In this document: positions 1-8,558 of the stretch, piece by piece
Layout of the letters: every line of letters begins with the position of its first letter
How positions within the stretch are numbered: position 1 is the first letter of the stretch
Origin: Saprospiraceae bacterium
Lineage (GTDB): Bacteria; Bacteroidota; Bacteroidia; Chitinophagales; Saprospiraceae
DNA length: 9,423 bases
Direction: 5' to 3'
Assembly (NCBI GenBank): GCA_020630045.1
Contig: JAHDCE010000118.1
Span: forward strand, 1 to 9,423
Program-made: the position numbers and the translations under genes
The notes under the pieces: generated by a model
Seen by the model: the letters and a program-made list of their open reading frames with translations, nothing else
The model's database searches: none
Told to the model about the DNA's origin: nothing

Positions 1-2555
1 TGAAAGGGGCGAACCTCCGTCATTTTGAAAATTACCTCAACCAAGTGGCGAAGTCCATTTACCTCGACCTATTCAGCCCCATCGCAGGCGGAAGATTCTC
101 CAAGCAGGACAACCAAATCATCGACTTGATAGAAACAGATGGACTCAGTAGATACTGTGGTTCAGGAGCGGGGACAATGGCTTATCCGTATGAAGACATG
201 CTCAAATACTTCTCCCTCCGTTGGTTCACCTCCGGATTAGGAGAAGATTGGTTGAAATTGGACAAGTTGTACGAAACCGATTTGAGGGATTACCGCAAAA
301 CCCTTGAACAAGGTGGATACGCCGAAAAACCACACCGTGGCGAAAGGTATTTGTACCACCTCAAATTCCTAGGAGATGGAGGCCAAGCAAGGCCGTTTTT
401 CCGCAAGGCATACCGAGATGGACACAACATCCTCAAAGACGGAGGAGTAGGGAAATCCAAAGCCAGACAATTCGTCGCTTCCTTAGAAACCGAAATTGAT
501 CGACTCGTAAATTCGGATGCCAAACTCAACGCCCTGAAAGAAAACCTTTATTTGGACAGGGACAAATTGGGCAACCGCAATCATGCCCTGAATGTCATCA
601 GAGATATGGAAGACGAGCTTGAAAACTACAAGCGAGCAGTCCTTCGATTCATTGACACGACCAAAAATTACCTCATCAATCAAGTATTGTTGTCGGATGA
701 AGGTGCGCCCAATGGACACCAAGACGTCTCATATCATCTCAATACTTGGATACTCAATCGTGAAGAACCGGTTCACCCGGTCACCGCACGGGCCATCCTC
801 TACGAAATCGACCTGGTTCTGGAAAGGATGGGAAGGGCTTTCAAGGAAAACAACGAAATGATGTTGGCTTCCATCGAAAACTACAACCAAGTCTTCGACC
901 TCGAAGAAACGGAAGATATCGTCGAAACCGCCGAAGATGTAGCCCGAATGGTACTCGACCAACCTTTTGTCTCAAGGATGTTCCGAAACCGTTTCAAATC
1001 CTTTGTCAAGGAATACGCTGAGAACAGTACCGAACAAGGTTACAATCTCGAAAGTTATATGAAGTCCAAATTGACCGAAGAAGTTTTCGCCGGCGTACAA
1101 AGGGGACTTCGTATACTAATGGAAAACTTCGAAAGGTTTTTCGTCAACCTAGGCGATGTCCGCGATCGACTGGAAGCAGAAACCAATCTGGAAGCCCAGC
1201 GACACGACAAAACCGGCGACGAATCACGGATTTTCATTCTAGCTTCCGAGAAAATGAAAGACAAACTCTGGGAGGAAGTAGGAATAGGAGCTGCCTTGGA
1301 TGAGTTGCCATCCGAAATTTCCGTCCGTATTTTCCTAGGACAATACAAGCGCTTCTGCAAGCAATTCAAAGGGGAATATATCACCGAAGAACGCCCCGAA
1401 AAGGTAGAAGAAATGATTCGCAAAGACGTCATCGCCTGGGGACAAAAACACCTTCGTCAAGAAGATCGGATTAACTTGGACGTCATCGCTGCATTACGCA
1501 AAGAGGCCCAATACGAGGGAGTCGCCGATGATAAAATCGAAGATTATATCAAAGACCGTATCGACCGATTGGACAACGTGACATCCCCATTGGTACCCAT
1601 ACCAATGAGAACGGAATCCATCAGTTTCAATACCTGGGGAGTACATCCGTCCGTATTGGAAAAAATGTCAGAATCTTTGGCTCAGGAAGTCTTTAAGGAT
1701 GATAAGACGGTCAGTGACGCATTCTCAGAATATGAAATGATACGTAGCAAGAGCATCTTCGGTATGACCATCGAAGATTTCTCAAAGTTCCATTGCGGTG
1801 ATGAAGAGAAAGGAGTGCCTGTCGGCAATTACTTCTCCGCATATATGAAGCGTATCCGATTGTTGGAAGGAGAGGGGAGAACCGTCACCCCGCACTTGGA
1901 CAAAAGATGGCATTCTCCTTATTACCTCCCTGATTTGCACGATTCTTCCGTCGAAAAAATCAATAGCAAAATCGTCAAAGCTTTGACTTATGGCTTAACC
2001 TTAGGCATCCTTAAACCGATTCCTTTCGATGGTAAACACTATTGGGAATTCCAAGGGGAAAAAGTCAATAAGTGGGTCAATTACAATGGTGAAAAGGCCT
2101 TGGCCGATTTCAATACTTTGTATGGAGCGCTCAACCAAAGTATGGGCATTGTCGATGCCATACTCGAACAAGCCGATCAGATCAACGATAGGGACAAAAG
2201 AAAACACAAACAAGAATTCAGGAAGTATGCCTTCCATGAAAATTGCTCGAAGATTTCATATCCGTTCCATGCCGGAGATTTGAATATCTTGGACATGTTC
2301 CTAGAATATTTTAACCATCATGATATCTCCAAAGAAGCGGAAGAGGAAGGACATTCTCTCCTACGTTCTTTAGTAGACGAAATCATGGGATTCTATATCG
2401 GAATTTTTGGTGCCGGCAAACGAAATACCGCCAAGGAGGAAGTCCAAAAATTATTCAAAAACAGGTTGTTCAAGTTTTCTAAAAACCTGAAAAATATGGA
2501 TGACCATATCCGCATCAAAGGTATATTAGATAACCAACTTAAATCATTGAAGTAA
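1..2555 (+). CDS. C-terminal part of a large tubulin/FtsZ-like protein (5' truncated by window edge)
   Basis: The frame is open to the left edge (first full codon at base 3) and encodes residues continuous with the rest, so the gene starts outside the window; the GTG at 45 is probably internal. About 850 residues are visible. I read it as a Tubulin_2-type protein because of a segment near visible residues 50-75 (a Gly-Ser-Gly-Ala-Gly turn, then YPYEDMLKYFSLRW and an EDWLKLD helix) and a later PHLDKRW...YLPDL block (about 630-645), both of which I associate with the post-GTPase region of these roughly 1,100-residue proteins. The nucleotide-binding motif (GGGTG-like) is not visible and would lie upstream. 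The rest is long, charged and helical (about 155-225, 365-400, 460-520), with no membrane segment or signal peptide, so probably cytosolic. It ends 7 bases before the next gene, suggesting an operon. The family assignment is pattern recognition; a large helical scaffold of another family is the alternative. Confidence 0.62.
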   Translation, partial: KGANLRHFENYLNQVAKSIYLDLFSPIAGGRFSKQDNQIIDLIETDGLSRYCGSGAGTMAYPYEDMLKYFSLRWFTSGLGEDWLKLDKLYETDLRDYRKTLEQGGYAEKPHRGERYLYHLKFLGDGGQARPFFRKAYRDGHNILKDGGVGKSKARQFVASLETEIDRLVNSDAKLNALKENLYLDRDKLGNRNHALNVIRDMEDELENYKRAVLRFIDTTKNYLINQVLLSDEGAPNGHQDVSYHLNTWILNREEPVHPVTARAILYEIDLVLERMGRAFKENNEMMLASIENYNQVFDLEETEDIVETAEDVARMVLDQPFVSRMFRNRFKSFVKEYAENSTEQGYNLESYMKSKLTEEVFAGVQRGLRILMENFERFFVNLGDVRDRLEAETNLEAQRHDKTGDESRIFILASEKMKDKLWEEVGIGAALDELPSEISVRIFLGQYKRFCKQFKGEYITEERPEKVEEMIRKDVIAWGQKHLRQEDRINLDVIAALRKEAQYEGVADDKIEDYIKDRIDRLDNVTSPLVPIPMRTESISFNTWGVHPSVLEKMSESLAQEVFKDDKTVSDAFSEYEMIRSKSIFGMTIEDFSKFHCGDEEKGVPVGNYFSAYMKRIRLLEGEGRTVTPHLDKRWHSPYYLPDLHDSSVEKINSKIVKALTYGLTLGILKPIPFDGKHYWEFQGEKVNKWVNYNGEKALADFNTLYGALNQSMGIVDAILEQADQINDRDKRKHKQEFRKYAFHENCSKISYPFHAGDLNILDMFLEYFNHHDISKEAEEEGHSLLRSLVDEIMGFYIGIFGAGKRNTAKEEVQKLFKNRLFKFSKNLKNMDDHIRIKGILDNQLKSLK

Positions 2556-2562
2556 TCCATCG

Positions 2563-4674
2563 GTGACACATTACCTCCTCAATCTCACGCGGCAGTTCAC
2601 CGACAATCGGTTCGACAATCCCTTTCTCTACGATTTGTATCGTAAGGAAGACCTCGCCCTTGTACATACGAGAACGGGAACGATTGCTTCGAAAATCGAT
2701 CGCGCTTTTTTGGAAATCATGCGTTCAAGACTCACCTTCCGTGAATCCGAATGGCGCTTGATTGTCCTTGTTGAACTATTCGATGAGAACATGGGAGGCT
2801 CGTCCAATTTTATCGCATACCTTCGATGGATTGAGGAAGGTTTGGTCAATCGACTCCGAGAGAACGGATGGAAAGGCCCGCAACAAATCCTTCTCATTTG
2901 GCCCGACAAGGAAATCGCGGAGGATTTCGAACTCGGACTCAGGAAATACGAAAAAGGCTTGCTTTTGGACAAGCACGGTTTTCCCCCTTCCGGGGAATGG
3001 GATAGCCTGCCGGATTTCGCTTCTTCAATGGAGTCGATTTGGAAAACCGCCACGCCCTTGTTCATCGGCAAAAATCCTGATACGCTTTCAGTGACAGATC
3101 GACGAAAAGTGGAAAAATCTTTCCAACAATTGGAGGTCAAATTGAATCATTATCTAACAACGATAGAAAAAATACCGCTTCATTCGAAAAGGACGGAAAT
3201 CACCTATTTCCAATCCGATTTATTCAAGGAAATGAAGACGGCTTTGCAAACTGATTTGGATAAAATAAAAACCAAACCATCGCTTTGGGGCAACTTCAAA
3301 CCCGACCATTGGATTTTGGAAACGTTCAGCAATCATTTCGGTTTGACATCGGTCATCCGAAAAGGAAAAACGGCATTCTTTAGGATGGATACTTCCAGAT
3401 GGCCGGATAGTCAAATCGATTTGTTCCTCCTGCTTCGATTCATTGTCGAAGTGCCTAATTTCAGAACCATTTCCGAAAGGAACAGTTGCGTCTACTTAAT
3501 GCGGATGGGCAAGAAGCAAGAAACGACCATTCAAAGAATATCCGATTATATCGAAGGACTCAATTTCGTTGAAAACGAAATCGTCGGTTGGAGAGGTAAA
3601 GTAGAGCAAGAACCGGTGACCATTATTCAGTATGAAGCACCTGATTTCTTGAGGGCGAAAAATGATGAATTGACTGATGTGACCGTCAATCGATTCCATG
3701 TAGAACCGTTCAAAGCTCGTGGCTCATTAAGCCGATTTGATGATTGGACCAACCGGATTGCCCTTGGTTTGGATGACATGCAAAAGTCATTAGTGCCGGT
3801 TGTCCGGGAAACTTACCGCGTCAACTCCCAGCTACCTTTCGGTGAAACGGAATTGACCATGACCGAAACGGAATGGGAAAGAAAACGGAACGATTTAGAA
3901 GAAGACTACCAACGTCGTCGAAATTTGATTCGGAATACCATCAATGTCGATTTCGCTTCCGCGTTCCGCGGCGAAATCCCCCCTTACCGGGAAAGGCTTG
4001 ATAGTTTGTTGAAAATCCGACCCAAAAGTTTGCTATTTATTTGTGCCATTTTATTCGGTATCCTCTTATTGAATCAACCATACTTCACCGGCTATGGATT
4101 TGAAACCTCGGCAGCTACTATGTCTTTGCTTGTGGTCATCGGGGCGGTTTCGACCATCGCCGCTGCCTTTATTATTCTTTGGCGTTGGTATGTGAAACCG
4201 GTTCGACAATTGACCGAGGAAGCATATGGTGTCGCTCGACAAGCCAAAATCAATGGTATGGATGAATTCAACAATCAACAAGATTACATCCGGAGGATAT
4301 TAGCGGTTCGAGTAACGAGGAAAAACATTCGAGCCATCGACCACAAATTGGACGAACTCAGGATGAGCAAGCAAAAAATAGAATACATCCTTCGAGAAAT
4401 CGAACAGCACCGAGGACTCATGTCAAATATGATAACGGATATGAAACTCAAACTCAAAGATTCCGGACAAGGATTCCGAGGGAGTATTACACAAAACCAT
4501 ACATTAGAAAAACCATTTAGAACGATGGATTTCGCAGGTTTCTTTTCAAATGGTCAACCACCCAAAAACTTTACCATGAATGTGAACGGGACACCATCCG
4601 GTGAGAAAAGTCCGGCTGGGGATTGGGTCAAAGATTTGGAACTAATCAATGATGATTTATTCAGGGCGGATTAA
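2563..4674 (+). CDS. Membrane-hairpin, coiled-coil protein of unknown function in the tubulin-like operon
   Basis: I do not recognise a named family in this 703-residue protein. GTG at 2563 is the only plausible start: an in-frame TGA lies at 2548, and the next Met, at residue 53, would remove a good alpha/beta segment. Residues 1-125 alternate strands and helices (for example EWRLIVLVELF and QQILLIWPD), suggesting a globular domain. A second mixed region spans about 205-425. Residues 433-462 are strongly charged and probably coiled coil. Two hydrophobic helices at about 487-505 and 518-541 form a membrane hairpin, followed by the basic stretch RWYVKPVRQL. Residues 570-632 are again coiled-coil-like, and the tail from about 635 is polar and probably disordered. 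By the positive-inside rule both ends would face the cytosol. The 7-base gap to the upstream gene, with no Shine-Dalgarno motif, suggests translational coupling. A role as membrane anchor or adaptor for the tubulin-like protein is inference. Confidence 0.85.
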   Translation: MTHYLLNLTRQFTDNRFDNPFLYDLYRKEDLALVHTRTGTIASKIDRAFLEIMRSRLTFRESEWRLIVLVELFDENMGGSSNFIAYLRWIEEGLVNRLRENGWKGPQQILLIWPDKEIAEDFELGLRKYEKGLLLDKHGFPPSGEWDSLPDFASSMESIWKTATPLFIGKNPDTLSVTDRRKVEKSFQQLEVKLNHYLTTIEKIPLHSKRTEITYFQSDLFKEMKTALQTDLDKIKTKPSLWGNFKPDHWILETFSNHFGLTSVIRKGKTAFFRMDTSRWPDSQIDLFLLLRFIVEVPNFRTISERNSCVYLMRMGKKQETTIQRISDYIEGLNFVENEIVGWRGKVEQEPVTIIQYEAPDFLRAKNDELTDVTVNRFHVEPFKARGSLSRFDDWTNRIALGLDDMQKSLVPVVRETYRVNSQLPFGETELTMTETEWERKRNDLEEDYQRRRNLIRNTINVDFASAFRGEIPPYRERLDSLLKIRPKSLLFICAILFGILLLNQPYFTGYGFETSAATMSLLVVIGAVSTIAAAFIILWRWYVKPVRQLTEEAYGVARQAKINGMDEFNNQQDYIRRILAVRVTRKNIRAIDHKLDELRMSKQKIEYILREIEQHRGLMSNMITDMKLKLKDSGQGFRGSITQNHTLEKPFRTMDFAGFFSNGQPPKNFTMNVNGTPSGEKSPAGDWVKDLELINDDLFRAD

Positions 4675-4709
4675 TGCTTAAGTTATCCGTCAAAACAAAC
4701 GATAATTGA
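4674..4709 (+). other. Possible 11-codon ORF bridging the junction of the two long genes
   Basis: The ATG at 4674 shares its A with the TAA that ends the preceding gene (TAATG). It opens an 11-codon frame reading MLKLSVKTNDN, closed by TGA at 4707-4709, and that TGA overlaps the TTG at 4706 where the next long frame begins (TTGA). It could be a translationally coupled leader, the true N-terminus of the next protein separated by a frameshift or base-call error, or chance. Being this short, it has no coding support of its own. Confidence 0.25.
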
Positions 4710-7700
4710 TTTTTTTAATTCTCATATTAATATTGGTTCAACTGCTGGCTTGCTGGGCGGTAGGTAGGGGAGATTTTCCCAAACCCGCCCGTTTCCGCCA
4801 AGGATGGACCATGTTACTTTCATTGGTACTGTTTATAGCGACTATCGTCGCCTATTATGAAGGATGGAAAGTTGATGAATTCTTCTTACTGGTACAAGGC
4901 ATATGCCGACTAGTGGATGTCAGCAATCCGGCCGTGCTAGATCCTGCGACACTAATGCTTTACCTAGCGGTGGCCGCAGCAATCATTGGTGGATTGAAAA
5001 GTATTTTCAACTCCTATGTGCTAGACAAAGGACTGATAAAAACCAACTTGGCCGAAGAGAACCGCAAAGCACGATTCATTAAAAAAATCGATCTCGTATA
5101 TTATTCCAATTCCCAAGGAAAAATCGTACTCGAACCGCACTGGAAATTCGCCAAACAATTCATGTTGGCCATGTTGATCCTTTCGGGAATAGCTCTGGTT
5201 TGCTCCATCGTTTTTATCGAATATCTAGGTGACTTTCCGGCATGGATCGCCCTGCCTGTTTTCCTGTTTTTGGAAGTGTATCGTTTTTTAAATGGAGAAG
5301 AAGATGTGTTTTCCGATGCCGGAAAAGGAGGGATAGATATTGATTTGCCCGGCCTCAAAAAATCAGCGAATTACTACAACCTTTGGGAAGAATATCAGAA
5401 AGTGTGGGATGACAAATGGTTGCTAGCATTCCATTATAGAGGACGTGAAAATTTTGATACCAAAACAGGTGCTCTAAAAGATCCGATTCTTAGGGATTTA
5501 CCACTTCCCGAAAGACAAAAAGAAGTATTCCGCTCCTTGGAGCAAAACCAAGATATTATCATCTCCAATATCCGGTACGGAGAGTCCGCCCCGGTTTTAT
5601 TCACCCATTTACTCCGCAAGGTGCTTGATGGAGAACGCATATTGGTCATTACGCCCAAAAGATGCTACATCCAATCCGAATATCATAAATCGGTGAAAGA
5701 GTGGTTTGACAAAGGAGTCGAAAAAATCAGTGGCAACGACACATATTGGAAAAGCATCATCTACGATTATACCCGGAGGGGGCAACTCGAAGCCGATATC
5801 GTTATCAGTTCCGCCGGTGATTTACTAGGACACCGTGCCTTGGATTACGAATGGTTTTCCCGATTGACTACTCTCGTTTTTGTTTATGCGGACGATATAT
5901 TGGCGGCCGACCCCAGCAATAACCATATCCTGCTCAAAGCACTGAAAGATAGATACCAAGATCTCCAGGTGATTATGCTTTCGCAAGAACGTTCCATGTT
6001 GCAAGGTTCCATCCGTCGGAATTTTGAAATGAAGGAAGACTTCAAGGAAATCAAATTACTGGAAGATGGTGCGTCCGAAACATTTATCCTCTTCTGGGAA
6101 TTAGAGGGTTCGGCATATGAAAATGCGATTTTGCGGGGACATTCCATCTCCGTTCTTGGGCCCGAAGCTCCGCTTTCTCTCCTAGCAATGACAGACGATG
6201 TTTGCGACGTGGAAATCGTAGAACAAAATAACCTTCCTTACATCGAATATCCCGAAGAACTCAAACGATATTTTGACAAGGTCAGACAAGATATCATTCC
6301 GATCGGAAGGATGAAAGGGGAGATAGAAAAACGGATGTACACCGTTCCTTATTCCCTGTCCAACCAAAGGCGTGAAGAATCGATGGTCATGGTGAGGGAC
6401 ACCATGTTCAACGCACCGATGATGCTCGAAAAATGGAACTCTTTCGGCAACTCCGTTTCCTTCGTGCACATCATCAGCCCGCCTTATATGTTGCGGGAAT
6501 ACTTTATCGACAATTTTAGGTTTTTCAAAGGTTCGCCCTTGTACCCGCTCACCGCTTTCCTCATGAATGGTTCTCGGTTTTCAGTCGCCATCTCCCTGCT
6601 GGAAAGGATGATTCTGGAACCCGTTCCCGAGCGGATCGTTCGTTTCGAACTGGACAAAATAAAGATGGGCAAAATGCCCGCCTATCGAGCGCTACGGGAA
6701 CTATTTTTATCCGCTTTCAGAGTGGATTTGGACAAGAACCATTGGGTTCGAATCCAGCCCGTCCAAGAATTCGATGAACAAGCCAACGATTACAAGGAAA
6801 TCATGTACTTCACCGTCAATGAATCCGTTAAAGATCACATTGAACTGGAGTTTTTGAAACTGGTCAGAATCGTAGAACAATTCGAAAGGAATGTCATCAG
6901 CCTGATTCCCTATGATTTGGTGAATCAGCGATACGCCAAAGGACAACACATCGCTCTGAACGGAAGGTTGTTCCAAGTGGAAACCCTGGAGACGGATACC
7001 ATGACACTAAGGGTCAAAAATATCGAACCTACCGAAAACATCGTCGAATACCGATTCGATAACAGAATTCATTTGCATGACATGTTGCCACCGGTCGGAG
7101 GAGATGTTATTCCGGTCAATGACAATTTCAGGTTCACCTTTACGGAAGGACGGTTTGATGTGGCGACTAAAGGTTATTTCGCATTTAAAACGGGCATACA
7201 ACTCGTAAAGAACAATACCGATTTCGAATATTTCCGCTTGACGGAAGAAGATATTCCTCCAAGGGAATACCCCTTGGGGAGAATGCTGGTCTGGGAGTTT
7301 ATCACCAAGGCGAAAGATCCTCGAAAGGTAGAAGCGACTATGGTCGTTTTACTACAAGAGTTAATGCCTTCTTTATTTCCCGAAAATTACAAGTATATCA
7401 TTATTTCAGCTCCCTCAGTAGGTGATTCCCTTCCGGAAAATATGAATCGCCTATATACTGAAATGACCTTGGAAAATGAAGGTTTGGCACATTCACAAGA
7501 TGGTTACAATGTCCGCATATTCATGTTTGAGGACGCACATAAGGACTTGGGGCTTCTGGGTAGTATTAATGTCCATTGGAAATATATATTCCGATTATTG
7601 GACGATTATTTGACTTGGTTGGAAGCAGCGGCAACCAATCGTCAACCCGACCTGGGGGATGTTTCATTCCTGACGGCCACCGATTATAGAACGGGTAAAC

Positions 7701-8548
7701 CGAATCCGTTCTTCTTGTCTTTCGGTCAGGGAATCAGTGCTCCCAAAGCAGGTCTATTCAAAGGATTGGCTAGGTTTTCTCCATTATTGGATTTGGCAGC
7801 GGTAAAGGGGATAACCACTGCGGTCGTCGGGGAGGGCAATAATTTAACCATCCAAAGAACCAAGCGACCGACTGAATATGTCAAAGGGGGAACCATGTCT
7901 TCCGGTGTCCATCAATGTGATTTCTGCGGCCAGTCCTACCCTCATCAAGAAATGAATCGACTAGGAGATGGAAGGGAGCAATGCAGCAATTGTTCGGCGG
8001 ATGCTTGCACGGAAGAAGATGTGAAATTAGCGCTTGAGGAGGCTTACAAATACCTCAAGAAAAAGAAACGTAAAAAAGAACTTCCAAAGGATATCGATAT
8101 CCGTGTTTGTGGAGCCGTGGAAATTCAGCAGGCTAGGGGAGAAGTATTCCGCCCTACGCCGTCCTTCGATCCGAGATCCATTGGATTGGCGATACAGCGG
8201 GGTAACAATTATACCATCCTCATCGAAAGTCATCAACCCTATTACAAGACATTGGCGTTGTTCGTGCACGAACTGACTCATATTTGGCAATATAGCAATA
8301 CCGATTTTCAAAGACTTAAAAAAGAATGGGGTATTTATCTGGTGGAAGGCCATACGACTTGGGCCGAAATAGATTGCTTGTCCATGCATCCGGACTTTAA
8401 GACGGATGAACGTTACCGAAAATTCGTAGAAGAAGAAAAAACACGGAAGGATGATTATGGAGAAGGATATCGCCTCCTAGTAAGTTTGATGGAAAAAGAA
8501 GGCCAAACAGATGCCTTCAAATATATTGAAGAACATTATAGGATTTAA
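4706..8548 (+). CDS. Polytopic membrane protein: degenerate Hrq1/Lhr-like SF2 helicase region fused to a DA1-like zinc metallopeptidase
   Basis: This 1280-residue protein is a mosaic. Hydrophobic helices lie at about 2-19, 36-50, 81-97, 151-170 and 178-195. Basic loops at 20-34 and 98-150 suggest an outward N-terminus and a cytosolic body. Residues 265-445 follow a helicase RecA domain: a Q-motif-like LPERQKEVF, ILVITPKR as motif Ia, VFVYADDI where DEAH is expected and VIMLSQERS where SAT is expected. Walker A is replaced by NIRYGESAP, so ATPase activity is unlikely. Residues 743-975 resemble the Hrq1/DUF1998 (MZB) part, including FEDAHKDLGLL, but without its cysteines. C1071, C1074, C1093 and C1096 form a zinc finger with DGR before the second pair, as in DA1. 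HELTH (1188-1192), a likely third ligand E1214 and YGEGYR (1251-1256) match the DA1 peptidase layout. The start is uncertain: TTG at 4706 directly follows an in-frame TAA, and the first ATG (4811) would remove a membrane helix. Substrate unknown. Confidence 0.8.
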   Translation: MIFLILILILVQLLACWAVGRGDFPKPARFRQGWTMLLSLVLFIATIVAYYEGWKVDEFFLLVQGICRLVDVSNPAVLDPATLMLYLAVAAAIIGGLKSIFNSYVLDKGLIKTNLAEENRKARFIKKIDLVYYSNSQGKIVLEPHWKFAKQFMLAMLILSGIALVCSIVFIEYLGDFPAWIALPVFLFLEVYRFLNGEEDVFSDAGKGGIDIDLPGLKKSANYYNLWEEYQKVWDDKWLLAFHYRGRENFDTKTGALKDPILRDLPLPERQKEVFRSLEQNQDIIISNIRYGESAPVLFTHLLRKVLDGERILVITPKRCYIQSEYHKSVKEWFDKGVEKISGNDTYWKSIIYDYTRRGQLEADIVISSAGDLLGHRALDYEWFSRLTTLVFVYADDILAADPSNNHILLKALKDRYQDLQVIMLSQERSMLQGSIRRNFEMKEDFKEIKLLEDGASETFILFWELEGSAYENAILRGHSISVLGPEAPLSLLAMTDDVCDVEIVEQNNLPYIEYPEELKRYFDKVRQDIIPIGRMKGEIEKRMYTVPYSLSNQRREESMVMVRDTMFNAPMMLEKWNSFGNSVSFVHIISPPYMLREYFIDNFRFFKGSPLYPLTAFLMNGSRFSVAISLLERMILEPVPERIVRFELDKIKMGKMPAYRALRELFLSAFRVDLDKNHWVRIQPVQEFDEQANDYKEIMYFTVNESVKDHIELEFLKLVRIVEQFERNVISLIPYDLVNQRYAKGQHIALNGRLFQVETLETDTMTLRVKNIEPTENIVEYRFDNRIHLHDMLPPVGGDVIPVNDNFRFTFTEGRFDVATKGYFAFKTGIQLVKNNTDFEYFRLTEEDIPPREYPLGRMLVWEFITKAKDPRKVEATMVVLLQELMPSLFPENYKYIIISAPSVGDSLPENMNRLYTEMTLENEGLAHSQDGYNVRIFMFEDAHKDLGLLGSINVHWKYIFRLLDDYLTWLEAAATNRQPDLGDVSFLTATDYRTGKPNPFFLSFGQGISAPKAGLFKGLARFSPLLDLAAVKGITTAVVGEGNNLTIQRTKRPTEYVKGGTMSSGVHQCDFCGQSYPHQEMNRLGDGREQCSNCSADACTEEDVKLALEEAYKYLKKKKRKKELPKDIDIRVCGAVEIQQARGEVFRPTPSFDPRSIGLAIQRGNNYTILIESHQPYYKTLALFVHELTHIWQYSNTDFQRLKKEWGIYLVEGHTTWAEIDCLSMHPDFKTDERYRKFVEEEKTRKDDYGEGYRLLVSLMEKEGQTDAFKYIEEHYRI

Positions 8549-8558
8549 AAAATTTAAA

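Noticed and set aside
45..47. GTG as the start of the first gene
   Set aside because: The frame is open for the 42 bases upstream with protein-like content and no stop, and the visible protein begins in the middle of a domain, so this GTG is taken as an internal Val codon.
5483..6055. Calling gene 3 an active DEAD/DEAH helicase
   Set aside because: The Walker A, DEAH and SAT positions are all substituted and no motif VI arginine pattern (QRxGR-like) is seen.
8027..8389. Reverse-strand 120-codon open frame inside gene 3, and other antisense frames within the long genes
   Set aside because: They overlap strongly supported + strand coding regions, show no recognisable domains and look like compositional shadows.
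8511..8513. ATG as the start of the reductase
   Set aside because: It adds 16 residues before the conserved first strand and overlaps the upstream gene; ATG 8559 gives a standard SDR N-terminus.
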